Assembly (NCBI GenBank): GCA_039191215.1
Contig: JBCCXT010000003.1
Coordinates: 56,532-120,531 of the forward strand
DNA from: HKCCE3408 sp039191215
GTDB lineage: Bacteria; Pseudomonadota; Alphaproteobacteria; Rhodobacterales; Rhodobacteraceae
DNA length: 64,000 nt
Direction of reading: 5' to 3'
Below are positions 26,194-34,682 of the stretch, piece by piece. The first letter of the stretch is position 1. Each line of letters begins with the position of its first letter. The notes below the pieces were generated by a model. That model was not told the origin of the DNA, made no database searches, and was given only the letters and a program-made list of their open reading frames with translations. Made by a program: the position numbers and the translations under genes.

Positions 26194-26570
26194 GCAGCTC
26201 TCTCGATCTCACCGACGAATTCATCGAGAGGGCCAATATTGGCGAGGTCGGCGATACGCTTGTCTCGGAAACCGATGATTTGAGGGTCTGGCATATCCAC
26301 GCCAAGCCAGGCGAACGGCTGAAGGTCCACACCCATGTGTTGGACTACTTTTGGACCATCCACGGCCCTGGCAAAGCCCGCAATCACCAATCTGACGGCA
26401 CCCATTTTGACGTCGAATATGCAACCGGTGACACCAAGCACTTCAGCTTCGCCGAAGGGGAACGGATGTCCCACAGCCTGGAGAATATCGGCGACACGGA
26501 TCTGATCTTCACCACGGTTGAGTTCAAGAACTCGGCCAATGAACCGCTGCCGCTTTCGGCAAACGATTGA
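26190..26570 (+). CDS. Cupin-fold protein translationally coupled to RidA
   Basis: The 126-residue protein looks like a single-domain cupin: HIHAKPGERLKVHTHVLDYFWTI contains metal-ligand histidines, and GERMSHSLENIGDTDLIFTTVEF supplies the second cupin motif. It starts at ATG 26190, overlapping the RidA stop. Small cupins of this kind are often dioxygenases, isomerases or binding proteins; the substrate is unknown. The coupling suggests that the two proteins act on the same metabolite. Confidence 0.8.
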   Translation: MSSSLDLTDEFIERANIGEVGDTLVSETDDLRVWHIHAKPGERLKVHTHVLDYFWTIHGPGKARNHQSDGTHFDVEYATGDTKHFSFAEGERMSHSLENIGDTDLIFTTVEFKNSANEPLPLSAND

Positions 26571-27070
26571 ACGGGGGCCGCCACCATGCGCGATCCAAGC
26601 AAACTTGACCAGGTGGGCCTGGCGTCAAATTCGGTAGCGATTTCCGAAGTCTGAAATCACTTTGAATTTGCCAAAGCGGCCGGCGCCTTTGCATCCGCGC
26701 ACGGTCGAGAGTTTTTTAACTTGGCGGCACGCAAAGCAACTGAGTCATCCGGCGGCAGAAATGGTAGAATATAAGCGCACTGGTGGGCCATTGTCCCTTA
26801 TTCGTTCTCTTGGATCGTGATGATACGGCGTTTCACCTCCAAGAGACTCGACCCACAGTATGCTGCGTTATTCGATGCCGGAATATTCTGGTACTTCCTG
26901 GATTGCTGAGACGGTTTAGGCCCGTGTCATGCAAACATCTTGCTCAAATTCGTTGACTATGGTGTGGGCAATCTCGGAGGTCCTTGCGCATACGGGTCTA
27001 ATGGACGGCTTAAGGACACGTCAGATTGCAGCACTGGCAGGCCATATGAGTGTATCGAAGGTTGAACGCT
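26571..27070. other. Gene-free stretch at the left edge of the prophage remnant
   Basis: No convincing gene is seen in these 500 bases. Short frames such as the 73-codon one at 26929 lack a ribosome binding site and family resemblance. The sequence is visibly more AT-rich than its surroundings and probably consists of decayed mobile DNA. I could not find a copy of the tRNA-Arg 3' end that would mark an attachment site. Confidence 0.5.
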
Positions 27071-27612
27071 TTAGCCGCGTTTGTCGAGGATCGCCATCGT
27101 CGGCGTACCGCCTAGGGCTGACTTGCCACCGGCGGAGATCACACGGATGACATGACCGCCACCGTCGCAATCAAACTCAATTTCCAAACGGGGCGCGCGG
27201 CGGACGATAAATCCACGTTATGCTCCAAGGGACGCGAGGTAATGAGACCGCAGACAAATTCCCAGATGGTCTTGCCGTGATCGGGGTTTCTTGCTGCCGC
27301 GATGATTTCCCTGCGCGGTTGACGGTCCCACACCCCAATCAGACCGCCGAGGGCCAGTCCGGCAGTGATCGCCGATTTCCCATTTCCGCGCCCGATGCTG
27401 AGAACGGCAGTGGCAGTTTCAGGGGCAACCGCGCCTTCGATGAATCGGCGCTGAAAGGGCGCAAGCAAAACAGGTTTTCCGGCGTTCGGACCTTCTGGAA
27501 CCCGCGAGCTATGCATGAATTGCATGCTTCTTTCTGCCGGTGCCCTCGGAGTTGAATCTGCGTCTTGAGCGAAATAGGAAAAACTCAGGTCGACGGGTGC
27601 ACGCTTGATCAA
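27071..27612 (-). pseudogene. Phage terminase large subunit, frameshifted and truncated
   Basis: The first frame contains the terminase N-terminus: MQFMHSSRVPEGPNAGKP, then LLAPFQRRFIEGA, the Walker A-like GRGNGKSAITAGLALG, and REIIAAARNPDHGKTIWEFV. At the AAA run 27209-27211 the family sequence jumps frame; inserting one base restores VDFIVRRAPRLEIEF and then GGGHVIRVISAGGKSALGG-TPTMAILD before a stop at 27071. Only the start of the ATPase domain therefore remains, compared with a normal 450-550 residues. The initiating codon would be TTG, and homologous-looking sequence continues upstream to about 27681. It is a prophage relic. Confidence 0.75.
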
Positions 27613-27930
27613 GTCGGCCGCATTGGGGCCAGATGCGAAGAGATCGCCCGGTTCTCTTTCCGTCGTGTCGGTCTGCTGTTCCTACGCCATTGCGCTCCTG
27701 CTCAATGGTGAGGTTCGGAGCGAAGGGAATAGGTGGACTACCCAAAGCGAACGCCATGGCAGCCGCTATCCCTGTGCGTGTCGGTCCTGTTCAACAGAGC
27801 CAGGCCGCCGCTAAGGATCATATGGGCAGGAAATCATCGACGTTATGGTGGAGCAAAGCCTGTCCGCCGGTCGTCAAGACGGCCCGCTAATCCAGCGTTT
27901 CGGCGCAAGTCCTAGACGCTAATTGAAGGG
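27613..27930. other. Spacer within the prophage remnant
   Basis: No intact gene is visible. On the minus strand the terminase frame continues upstream for about 23 codons (GDLFASGPNAAD) to a stop at 27684, and another frame reads MAFALGSPPIPFAPNLTIEQE, which may be a fragment of a neighbouring packaging gene. The rest is unassigned. Confidence 0.4.
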
Positions 27931-28458
27931 TTGAGCACGGCCATTTCATTTCCCAATATCGCGGCAGGGATCGCAGCGTTGGCCCAAGTATCGCCGCGGC
28001 TCGGCCGCGTCGAATTCCAGCCCGATAGTGGCCCGCAAAATTCGCCCGCGCGGTCTTCTGTAACCATCGACACATACGGTATCAGCTTTGAACCCAGGAC
28101 GCGTGATCAATTAGCCATCTGGGAAGCATGGTACAAAGATGACCTAGGCAGCGGCGCTTTGCGGTTCACATTCAGTGATCCGGTGTCGCAGCAACCGAGG
28201 ACTTGGCAATTCGCGCCTGGCCAAACTTACCGGGTCACGGCAATTTCTTGGGACTTGTTCCAGGTGCAAACTCAACTCCTGAGGCTACCGTGGGCGATGG
28301 ATTATCCCGCTGGCTGTGCGCTTCGCTCAAGACAGCGTTGGACGGCAACCCTCCGGCGTAGCCTCGGTCACCGCCGCCAAATGGAAAAGAAGGACCTCGA
28401 GATCTACTCCCATCATGCCGCCACCTCCTGGCCAAGGTGCCGAACAAGAGCCGCCTGA
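27931..28458 (+). CDS. Phage tail-module-like protein fragment
   Basis: About the first 120 residues look like a small siphophage tail-region protein: FPNIAAGIAALAQVSPRLG, ISFEPRTRDQLAIWEAWYKDD, LGSGALRFTFSDPVS and QTYRVTAISWDLFQVQTQLLRLP match the length and pattern of such proteins. The C-terminal part (after LRLPWAMDYP) is basic and unlike the rest, so the frame probably runs into unrelated sequence after a deletion. The start would be TTG with poor spacing to GAAGGG, so expression is doubtful. Confidence 0.5.
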   Translation: MSTAISFPNIAAGIAALAQVSPRLGRVEFQPDSGPQNSPARSSVTIDTYGISFEPRTRDQLAIWEAWYKDDLGSGALRFTFSDPVSQQPRTWQFAPGQTYRVTAISWDLFQVQTQLLRLPWAMDYPAGCALRSRQRWTATLRRSLGHRRQMEKKDLEIYSHHAATSWPRCRTRAA

Positions 28459-28913
28459 TCCTCCTGGCGCATCGCCTCCACCGCGGCTCGCCCGTATGCT
28501 TTGAGTTTGTTCAAAGATGCGACCTGGTCGCACAGACGGGCATCAAACATGCCGCCGAGAAAAGCAGGTCGGCCTGCAGGCTCAAGCAGCCCAGCGGCGA
28601 TCAGCTCAACTGTTTCGGCTCTTCGGCTATGGAACGCGGCCAGAGCGAGGTGGGCACGCTCCTCAGGCGACAGGCGCAGGCCCATGGCGGCCATGACGTC
28701 TAGCCACGCATCCGGCTCATCCAGCCATAGCGCATAGCCCAAGGTCCGGGTGGTGCGCTTGATGTGGTCGGGGATGTGATCGTGGGGGTGTGTGCTAACC
28801 GGGGTTTTCGTTTGTGCATGGTGAACATTCGCGAACACCGTGTACGCGGTTTGTACGGATATTGGATGCCACGACAGGCGTTGTTTCTGCCGTGTTCTGC
28901 CAAGCAGCGGCAT
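28413..28913 (-). CDS. Phage-associated hypothetical protein, start uncertain
   Basis: The convincing part begins at about 28796 with HDHIPDHIKRTTRTLGYALWLDEPD, AWLDVMAAMGLRLSPEERAHLALAAF and AGRPAFLGGMFDARLCD. It resembles small hypothetical proteins that accompany terminase genes in Rhodobacteraceae prophages. No good start lies in frame near that point; the nearest ATG is 28913, whose 38 extra residues look non-native, suggesting a damaged 5' end. It overlaps the tail of the 27931-28458 frame on the opposite strand, showing rearrangement. Confidence 0.45.
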   Translation of the reverse strand: MPLLGRTRQKQRLSWHPISVQTAYTVFANVHHAQTKTPVSTHPHDHIPDHIKRTTRTLGYALWLDEPDAWLDVMAAMGLRLSPEERAHLALAAFHSRRAETVELIAAGLLEPAGRPAFLGGMFDARLCDQVASLNKLKAYGRAAVEAMRQEDQAALVRHLGQEVAA

Positions 28914-28958
28914 TACATTTTCGGGATGGTCGCAAGCCTCTTGAATTAAGAAACTTTC

Positions 28959-29035
28959 TGGCGACCCCGGCAGGACTCGAACCTGCAACCTATCCCTTAG
29001 GAGGGGATTGCTCTATCCAGTTGAGCCACGGGGCC
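28959..29035 (-). tRNA. tRNA-Arg (anticodon CCT)
   Basis: The minus strand folds as a full cloverleaf: acceptor GGCCCCG/CGGGGTC (one G-T pair), D-stem GCTC/GAGC, anticodon stem ATCCC/GGGAT with loop CTCCTAA giving anticodon CCT, and T-arm GCAGG-TTCGAAT-CCTGC. CCA is encoded at the 3' end (28961-28959). The decayed prophage lies on its 3' side, the usual place for a tRNA-targeting integrase. Confidence 0.95.
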
Positions 29036-29103
29036 GTTTGGCACCGTGTTACGCGGCTTTGGGCGCGGCATGCAAGCCAGGTCCGGGGCTTGGACAATCC
29101 TCC

Positions 29104-29125
29104 ACAACCTGCGTAAGGAGGTTGT
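29104..29125 (+). promoter_or_regulatory. Inverted repeat upstream of the LacI-type regulator (candidate operator)
   Basis: ACAACCT (29104-29110) and AGGTTGT (29119-29125) form a perfect seven-base inverted repeat with an eight-base spacer, 25 bases before the GTG start of the LacI-family gene. An autoregulatory operator is plausible. Confidence 0.4.
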
Positions 29126-29149
29126 ACCAGGGAAGATAGGCGAAAAATC

Positions 29150-30172
29150 GTGCGAGGACGCAATCCCTTTGACGGCAAGCCACAGCTAACCCTGCGCGAC
29201 GTCGCGGAAGCTGCTGGCGTGTCGGAGATGACCGTCAGCCGCGTTTTGCGCAACCGCAACGATGTTTCCGCCAATACCCGCCAGCGCGTCTTTGATGCCG
29301 CCCGTTCGCTTGGTTATGTGCCCAACAAGATCGCGGGCGCGCTGGCCTCCAACAGCGTGAACCTTGTCGGCGTCATCATCCCGTCTCTGGCCAATATGGT
29401 CTTTCCCGACGTGCTTGCCGGGATCGACGAAGTGCTGCATTCGACGCCGCTGCAGCCTGTTGTCGGCACCTCGCAATATGAGGCTGAGCATGAAGAGCGT
29501 GTGATTTATGAGATGCTCTCCTGGCGGCCCTCCGGCCTGATCGTGGCGGGCCTTGAACATACCGACGCCGCGCGCGCCATGATGCGTGCGGCCAGCATTC
29601 CGGTGATCGAGGCCATGGATCTCGACGGTGATCCGGTGGCCGCCGTTGTCGGCATCAGCCATATCGCTGCCGGGCGCCAGATGGCCGAAGAAATCGTCGC
29701 GCGTGGCTATCGCAAGATCTGTTATCTGGGCGCGGCAACAGTCGGCGATCACCGCGCGCGCAAACGGCTTGAAGGGTTCGAGGCGGGCCTGGCCGAGGCC
29801 GGGATCAGCTTGCTCGACCGGATGCTTTATGAAGGCGGGTCGGGATTTGGCACCGGCCGCGAAATGACCGCCGCCATGCTGGAGCGGCACCCTGACGCGG
29901 ATTTCTTTTATCACAATACCGATCTCAACGCCGCGGGCGGTCTGCTTTACTGCCTGGAAAAGGGCATCGATGTGCCCGGCACGGTGGGCCTTGCGGGCTT
30001 TAATTCATTCGACATCCTGGCGGGCCTTCCGATGCGCATCGCCACGATGGATAGCCGCCGCCAAGATACCGGGCGGCGCGCCGCCGAACTGGTCGCGGCT
30101 GGTGCGCTGACCAATGAACGCGTGATGCTGGAGCCCGTCTTTTTACCCGGTGACACGGTCCGCCCGGCCTAG
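29150..30172 (+). CDS. LacI family transcriptional regulator
   Basis: The 340-residue protein has the LacI helix-turn-helix LTLRDVAEAAGVSEMTVSRVLRN and hinge region near its N-terminus (residues 14-70), then a sugar-binding-protein-like effector domain (NLVGVIIPSLANMVFPDVLAGI). The sequence is closest to the GntR-type gluconate repressors of this family. Translation starts at GTG 29150 with a weak ribosome binding site. No gluconate genes are in the window, so its regulon probably lies elsewhere or includes the serine dehydratase convergent with it. Confidence 0.9.
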   Translation: MRGRNPFDGKPQLTLRDVAEAAGVSEMTVSRVLRNRNDVSANTRQRVFDAARSLGYVPNKIAGALASNSVNLVGVIIPSLANMVFPDVLAGIDEVLHSTPLQPVVGTSQYEAEHEERVIYEMLSWRPSGLIVAGLEHTDAARAMMRAASIPVIEAMDLDGDPVAAVVGISHIAAGRQMAEEIVARGYRKICYLGAATVGDHRARKRLEGFEAGLAEAGISLLDRMLYEGGSGFGTGREMTAAMLERHPDADFFYHNTDLNAAGGLLYCLEKGIDVPGTVGLAGFNSFDILAGLPMRIATMDSRRQDTGRRAAELVAAGALTNERVMLEPVFLPGDTVRPA

Positions 30173-30203
30173 TCGCGCCCAGCACTCAACGTGCCAAATC
30201 CGC

Positions 30204-31619
30204 CTAACACTGCGGTAAGTTGACGGCGAGACCGCCAAGGCTTGTCTCTTTGTACTTCGTCGACATATCGCGGCCTGTTTGGCGCATCGTCTCGATGCAG
30301 TTATCAAGCGGCATGAAATGTGTGCCGTCGCCGCGGAGCGCAAGCGAGGCCGCCGACACCGCCTTGATCGCGCCTAAGCCGTTGCGCTCGATACACGGCA
30401 CCTGGACCAGGCCGCCTGCCGGATCGCAGGTCAAGCCCAGGTGGTGCTCCAGCGCGATCTCCGCGGCGTTCTCCACCTGCGCATTTGTCCCGCCAAGTGC
30501 CGCGCAAAGCCCTGCTGCTGCCATCGCAGCGGCTGAGCCGACCTCACCCTGGCAGCCGACTTCGGCGCCCGAGATTGAGGCATTGTGCTTGATCAATCCG
30601 CCAACCGCCGCCGCGACCATCAGAAAGTCCAGCGCCCCGTCAGCGGTGGCGCCGATGCATTGCGTCTCGTAGTAGCGCAAGACCGCCGGGATCACGCCTG
30701 CCGCACCGTTGGTCGGTGCGGTCACGACGCGCCCGCCAGCGGCATTCTCTTCGTTGACGGCCATGGCATATACGCTGAGCCAATCGTTGACCGTATGAGG
30801 CTGGGCGATGTTGCGGCCCGCCTCGACCTCTAACTGGCCGTGGATCGCCTTGGCGCGCCGCTTCACGTTCAACCCGCCGGGCAAGATGCCTTCCTGAACG
30901 AGGCCGCGTTCCAGGCAAGAGCGCATCGCGTCACCGATACCGCCGACCTTTGCGCGGACCTCCCGCTCGGGCATCAACTTGGCCTCATTGGCCCATTTCA
31001 TCTCAGCGATGCTCAGGCCCGCCTCACGCGCCATGGCAAGCATCTCAGCAGCTGAGCCGAACGGGTAGGGAAAGCCCTCGCTTGCCTTTTCGGCATGAAG
31101 CTGGGACGCGCCGCCCTGGGCCTGGCGGGCCAATTCGCCGCCCGTCAGGACAAACCCGCCGCCGACCGAGTAAAAGGTCTCCTCCATCGCCAGATATCCG
31201 GCCGCATCGAAGGCGCGCAGGATCATGCCGTTGGCATGGCCGGGCAGGGCGGGACCATAGTCGAAGATCAGGTCGTTGTCCGGATCGAAGCGCAGGGGCG
31301 GCAAGCCCTTTGGCGTGACGCGATGTGTGCGCCGGACCGTCTCTTCGATGCTACCTGCTGCATCCGGGTCAAGCGTCGCAGGCTCCAAACCAGTCAGCCC
31401 CAAGATCACCGCGCGATCGGTTGCGTGCCCCTTGCCCGTGAAGGCAAGTGAGCCGTGCAGCGTGCAGCTCAACCGCGCAGGCTCTCCCGCGCCCGGCTCG
31501 CGGTCGCGGCCGGTCCGCAGATCGGCCAGAAAGCGCGCGGCAGCCGTCATCGGCCCCATCGTGTGCGACGATGACGGCCCGATCCCGATCTTGAAGATGT
31601 CAAAGATGCTCAGAAACAT
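30204..31619 (-). CDS. sdaA: L-serine dehydratase (L-serine ammonia-lyase), single-chain iron-sulfur type
   Basis: The enzyme converts L-serine to pyruvate and ammonia with a [4Fe-4S] cluster. The 471-residue product joins beta and alpha domains: FLSIFDIFKIGIGPSSSHTMGPM at the N-terminus, and GCQGEVGSAAAMAAAGLCAALGG plus TCDPAGGLVQVPCIERN, which contain the cluster cysteines, in the C-terminal half. The start at 31619 matches the family N-terminus; the open frame runs 95 codons further but that extension looks non-coding. It lies 101 bases after dctM on the same strand, so it may belong to the TRAP operon. Confidence 0.95.
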   Translation of the reverse strand: MFLSIFDIFKIGIGPSSSHTMGPMTAAARFLADLRTGRDREPGAGEPARLSCTLHGSLAFTGKGHATDRAVILGLTGLEPATLDPDAAGSIEETVRRTHRVTPKGLPPLRFDPDNDLIFDYGPALPGHANGMILRAFDAAGYLAMEETFYSVGGGFVLTGGELARQAQGGASQLHAEKASEGFPYPFGSAAEMLAMAREAGLSIAEMKWANEAKLMPEREVRAKVGGIGDAMRSCLERGLVQEGILPGGLNVKRRAKAIHGQLEVEAGRNIAQPHTVNDWLSVYAMAVNEENAAGGRVVTAPTNGAAGVIPAVLRYYETQCIGATADGALDFLMVAAAVGGLIKHNASISGAEVGCQGEVGSAAAMAAAGLCAALGGTNAQVENAAEIALEHHLGLTCDPAGGLVQVPCIERNGLGAIKAVSAASLALRGDGTHFMPLDNCIETMRQTGRDMSTKYKETSLGGLAVNLPQC

Positions 31620-31720
31620 GGGCCGGAACATAGTCGCGCTGGCAGAAAGCTGGAGGGGCGAAAACGACGCAATCGGTGCAGCGGCGTCACCGGCGCTGGC
31701 CGCGCCCGGCCGATGCGCGT

Positions 31721-32980
31721 CTATATCAGCAGGGTTGAGAGCGCGGGAAAGTAGCTCAGAAGGATCAGGACAACCGCCACGGCAATCAGAAACGGCCAGA
31801 GTGAGCGCAGGATCGCACTCGCCGTCGCGCCGCTCATCGATGCGGTGATGTAAAGGCCTATCCCCACAGGCGGGGTGAGCAGGCCCAGCACCAGGTTGAG
31901 GCACATCACAACGCCGAACTGATAGGCGCTGATGTCGTAGTCGTTCATCGCGATCGGTAGCAAGATCGGCGTGACCAGGATCACCGCGGCAATCCCGTCG
32001 ATGATCATGCCCACGGCCAACAGCACCAGGTTGACGACCAACAGGAACAGGAACGGATTGTCGGTGATCGAGGTAATGAGCGTGGCGAGCTTTTGCGGCA
32101 AGGCCTCATAGATGATCACCCAGCCAAAGACGTTGGCCGCCGCGATCATGAAGATGATGAGCGAGGCGTTCACCGCGGTGCGCTTGAACATCTCAAACAG
32201 CGCGGATGGCTTGAGCTCTCGGTAGATGAGCCAACCGATCAGAAAGGCCACAAGCGAGGCGATGGCCGCGGATTCGGTTGGTGTGGCAATGCCCAGAAGG
32301 ATGCCGCCGATGATCGCCAAGGGGATTAGCACGGCGGGCAGGCAATAAAGCAGCGCGCGGATGGCCTCACGGCTGGTATACCACGCGCCTTTGGGAAAGC
32401 CCTGCCAGATGCCAATGATCGTCAGGACGATTGCAAAGGCCGCGGCCAGCATCAGCCCTGGCAGGATTCCAGCCAAGAACATATCCCCTATGGGTACCTG
32501 CGCCAGGACGCCGAAGATGACAAACATCATCGATGGTGGGATGACCGGCGCCAGCAGCCCGCCCGCCGCGGTTGTCGCTGCGGCAAAGCCTATGTCATAG
32601 CCTTCCCTTTCCATCTCCGGCGTCATGGCGCGCGCCATGACCGCGATCTGCGCGGTTGCCGAGCCGATGATGGCGGCCATGAACATATTGGCCAACAGAT
32701 TGATATAGGCAAGCCCGCCGCGAAAGCCGCCGACAAAGACCCGCGCGGCATTGATCAGGCGGCGCGTCATGCCGCCTTCATTCATCATCTCTCCGGTCAG
32801 CATGAATAGTGGAATGGCCAGCAGCCCATAGTTCTCCAGTCCTGAAAACATCTTCTGCGCGAAGCTGTCATAGAGGATCGTGTTGCCGCTTTCCCAGATG
32901 TACCAGATCGCAGTCAGCGTCAGCACAAGTGCGACCGGGACGGCGATAAAAAGCGTCACAAGAAAGACGGCCGGTGTCAT
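31721..32980 (-). CDS. dctM: TRAP transporter large permease (DctM)
   Basis: This very hydrophobic 419-residue protein has about 12 membrane helices and DctM signatures (LFMLTGEMMNEGGMTRRLINAARVFVG, AAIIGSATAQIAVMARAMTPEM, GIATPTESAAIASLVAF). It drives sodium-coupled uptake of organic acids delivered by DctP. The start at 32980 overlaps the dctQ stop (ATGA). The substrate is not evident but is probably the compound degraded by the neighbouring enzymes. Confidence 0.95.
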   Translation of the reverse strand: MTPAVFLVTLFIAVPVALVLTLTAIWYIWESGNTILYDSFAQKMFSGLENYGLLAIPLFMLTGEMMNEGGMTRRLINAARVFVGGFRGGLAYINLLANMFMAAIIGSATAQIAVMARAMTPEMEREGYDIGFAAATTAAGGLLAPVIPPSMMFVIFGVLAQVPIGDMFLAGILPGLMLAAAFAIVLTIIGIWQGFPKGAWYTSREAIRALLYCLPAVLIPLAIIGGILLGIATPTESAAIASLVAFLIGWLIYRELKPSALFEMFKRTAVNASLIIFMIAAANVFGWVIIYEALPQKLATLITSITDNPFLFLLVVNLVLLAVGMIIDGIAAVILVTPILLPIAMNDYDISAYQFGVVMCLNLVLGLLTPPVGIGLYITASMSGATASAILRSLWPFLIAVAVVLILLSYFPALSTLLI

Positions 32981-33516
32981 CTCGCCCCCAGCTCGCGGTC
33001 TTGTGGCGGGGCGATCAGATTGGCCAGCCCGTGCAGGAAGGCGCCGAAGGAAAACAGCCACATCACCAGCCACACCCAGACCTTCTTTATGCCCAGGGTG
33101 GTGGTTGGTTCGGCATAGATGAAATTGAACGTGGCCCCTTGGAAGGCTTGGACGTCAAAGCCTTGGCGCGCCAGCTCTAGCGGGGCGTACCAGCGCCAGC
33201 AGAACCAGATCATGAAGAGCGCAAAGACAAAGATGATCAGATCGACCAGTTTCGCCATCCAAAAGGCCGCGCGGTGATCGAGCTTGTCCTTGATCATCGT
33301 GATGGCGACGGAATTGCCGTAGTGCAGCGCCGCTGAGGCGCCCAGAAAGGTCATCCAGGCCATGGCGTAAATGGCAAGCTCATCGACCCAGAAGATCGCC
33401 GCACCCATGCTGCGGGTGGCAACATTGAGCAGGATCAAAAGGCTGATCGACAAGGCAAGTGCGGCGGCGACCGAAATCTCCAACCGCGCCCATATCGCAG
33501 AAAACCGCCCGATCAT
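32977..33516 (-). CDS. dctQ: TRAP transporter small permease (DctQ)
   Basis: The small integral membrane subunit (179 residues from ATG 33516) has four membrane helices (LEISVAAALALSISLLILL, AIYAMAWMTFLGASAAL, LVDLIIFVFALFMIWFCW, WVWLVMWLFSFGAFLHGL) and the DctQ-type motif FWVDELAIYAMAWMTFLGA. It forms the membrane complex with DctM. Upstream ATG codons at 33534 and 33561 are possible alternatives. It lies between dctP and dctM. Confidence 0.9.
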   Translation of the reverse strand: MIGRFSAIWARLEISVAAALALSISLLILLNVATRSMGAAIFWVDELAIYAMAWMTFLGASAALHYGNSVAITMIKDKLDHRAAFWMAKLVDLIIFVFALFMIWFCWRWYAPLELARQGFDVQAFQGATFNFIYAEPTTTLGIKKVWVWLVMWLFSFGAFLHGLANLIAPPQDRELGAR

Positions 33517-33584
33517 CCTGCCCCCCAACCGCATAACGCAGGCACGGGCTTCATCCCGCACCTGCGATCTTTATGGTGCGATTG

Positions 33585-34565
33585 TTATTGTGCTGCGGTC
33601 TCGGCGGCAACCGCGCGCAAAGCCTCAAGGGCGGGGGCGCGTTCTGACCAGGTGGCGTTCCACTCTGCGACAGCATCACCGAAGAAGCTTGCATCCACTT
33701 CCGTATACGACCCTGCAACGCCGCGGATCTGGTCAAGCCAGCCTGGCTCCAGCTCGATATAGCTGTCGATGGTGCTGTCAACACGCGCGGCCATAAGCTC
33801 TCCGATCATGGCGCGGTCATCCTCTGACAGGCCGCCCCAGACCCGGGCCGAAACCAGGCCGACCATCGGGAACATCATATGGTTCGACTGCACCATGTTG
33901 GGCGCATGTTCGTAGTAGTTCAGCACCCAGATCAGCTCTGAATCCATGTCGATCGCATCAACCTGGCTGTTGGCCAAGGCATCAAAGACCGCCGGTAGCG
34001 GCATCGGTGTGGGGGCCACGCCAAGCGCGTTGTAGAAGTCCAGGATCGGCTCAAACGGCGTGATGCGAAGCTTCAAGCCTTCCAAATCTGCAGCTGAGCC
34101 GACCTCGACGCTGCTGAGAATCTGGCGCAAGCCGGCCATGCCGTAGCCGACGCCGACAACGCCGACCTCAGCCGGCAGCGCGTCGAGCATGCCGGTGGCC
34201 GTCTCACTGCGCAGGATACGCCCGGCATGTCCAATATCCTCGGCCAGGAACGGTGCATAGAAGGCGCCAAAATTGGGCGCGCGGTTGGACACTTCGGCGA
34301 CGGTCATGAACGCCATATCCAACGCACCGGTTTGCAATTGCTGCAGCATCTCGGCCTCGTTGCCCAATTGCCGAGCCGGAAAAACCGTCACGCTATGGGC
34401 GCCGTCGCTGGCTTCGGCAAGATCGGCGGCGAAGGCTTCGGCGGCCTGCGTCCAGACATGCGGTGGTGGGGTGATCAGGCCCAACCGAAATTCTTCGGCC
34501 TGTGCAGCCAGCGCGGTGGCGGCGAATGCGGCGGCCGAGATGATGAGTGTTTTTGCGTGTTTCAT
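33585..34565 (-). CDS. dctP: TRAP transporter substrate-binding protein (DctP)
   Basis: The 326-residue product has a signal peptide (TLIISAAAFAATALAAQAEEF) and a DctP fold: EMLQQLQTGALDMAFMT, then GLKLRITPFEP, whose arginine is the usual carboxylate-binding residue, then PLPAVFDALANSQVDAIDMDSEL. It captures an organic acid in the periplasm and hands it to DctQM. It is the first gene of dctPQM and is preceded by the 3-hydroxyanthranilate dioxygenase gene on the same strand. Confidence 0.95.
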   Translation of the reverse strand: MKHAKTLIISAAAFAATALAAQAEEFRLGLITPPPHVWTQAAEAFAADLAEASDGAHSVTVFPARQLGNEAEMLQQLQTGALDMAFMTVAEVSNRAPNFGAFYAPFLAEDIGHAGRILRSETATGMLDALPAEVGVVGVGYGMAGLRQILSSVEVGSAADLEGLKLRITPFEPILDFYNALGVAPTPMPLPAVFDALANSQVDAIDMDSELIWVLNYYEHAPNMVQSNHMMFPMVGLVSARVWGGLSEDDRAMIGELMAARVDSTIDSYIELEPGWLDQIRGVAGSYTEVDASFFGDAVAEWNATWSERAPALEALRAVAAETAAQ

Positions 34566-34682
34566 GGTTCCCCTGTTGTCCTAAGCAGCGTTCATTTTGG
34601 CCTTTTTATACTGTCCGCGAAAAAATTTCGCCGTTGAATTCGACACCAGCGGTGCGGCAGGCGGGCCTGACAGGCCAGGCTC

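Noticed and set aside
26929..27150. 73-codon plus-strand frame in the gap before the terminase
   Set aside because: No ribosome binding site, no family resemblance, and it crosses the end of the terminase pseudogene.
26571..29035. Intact prophage or genomic island with attachment repeats
   Set aside because: No integrase, no repeat of the tRNA 3' end and only broken phage genes were found.
32977..33561. dctQ start at 33561
   Set aside because: The first 15 codons (RDEARACVMRLGG) do not fit a DctQ N-terminus; starts at 33516 or 33534 are more likely.
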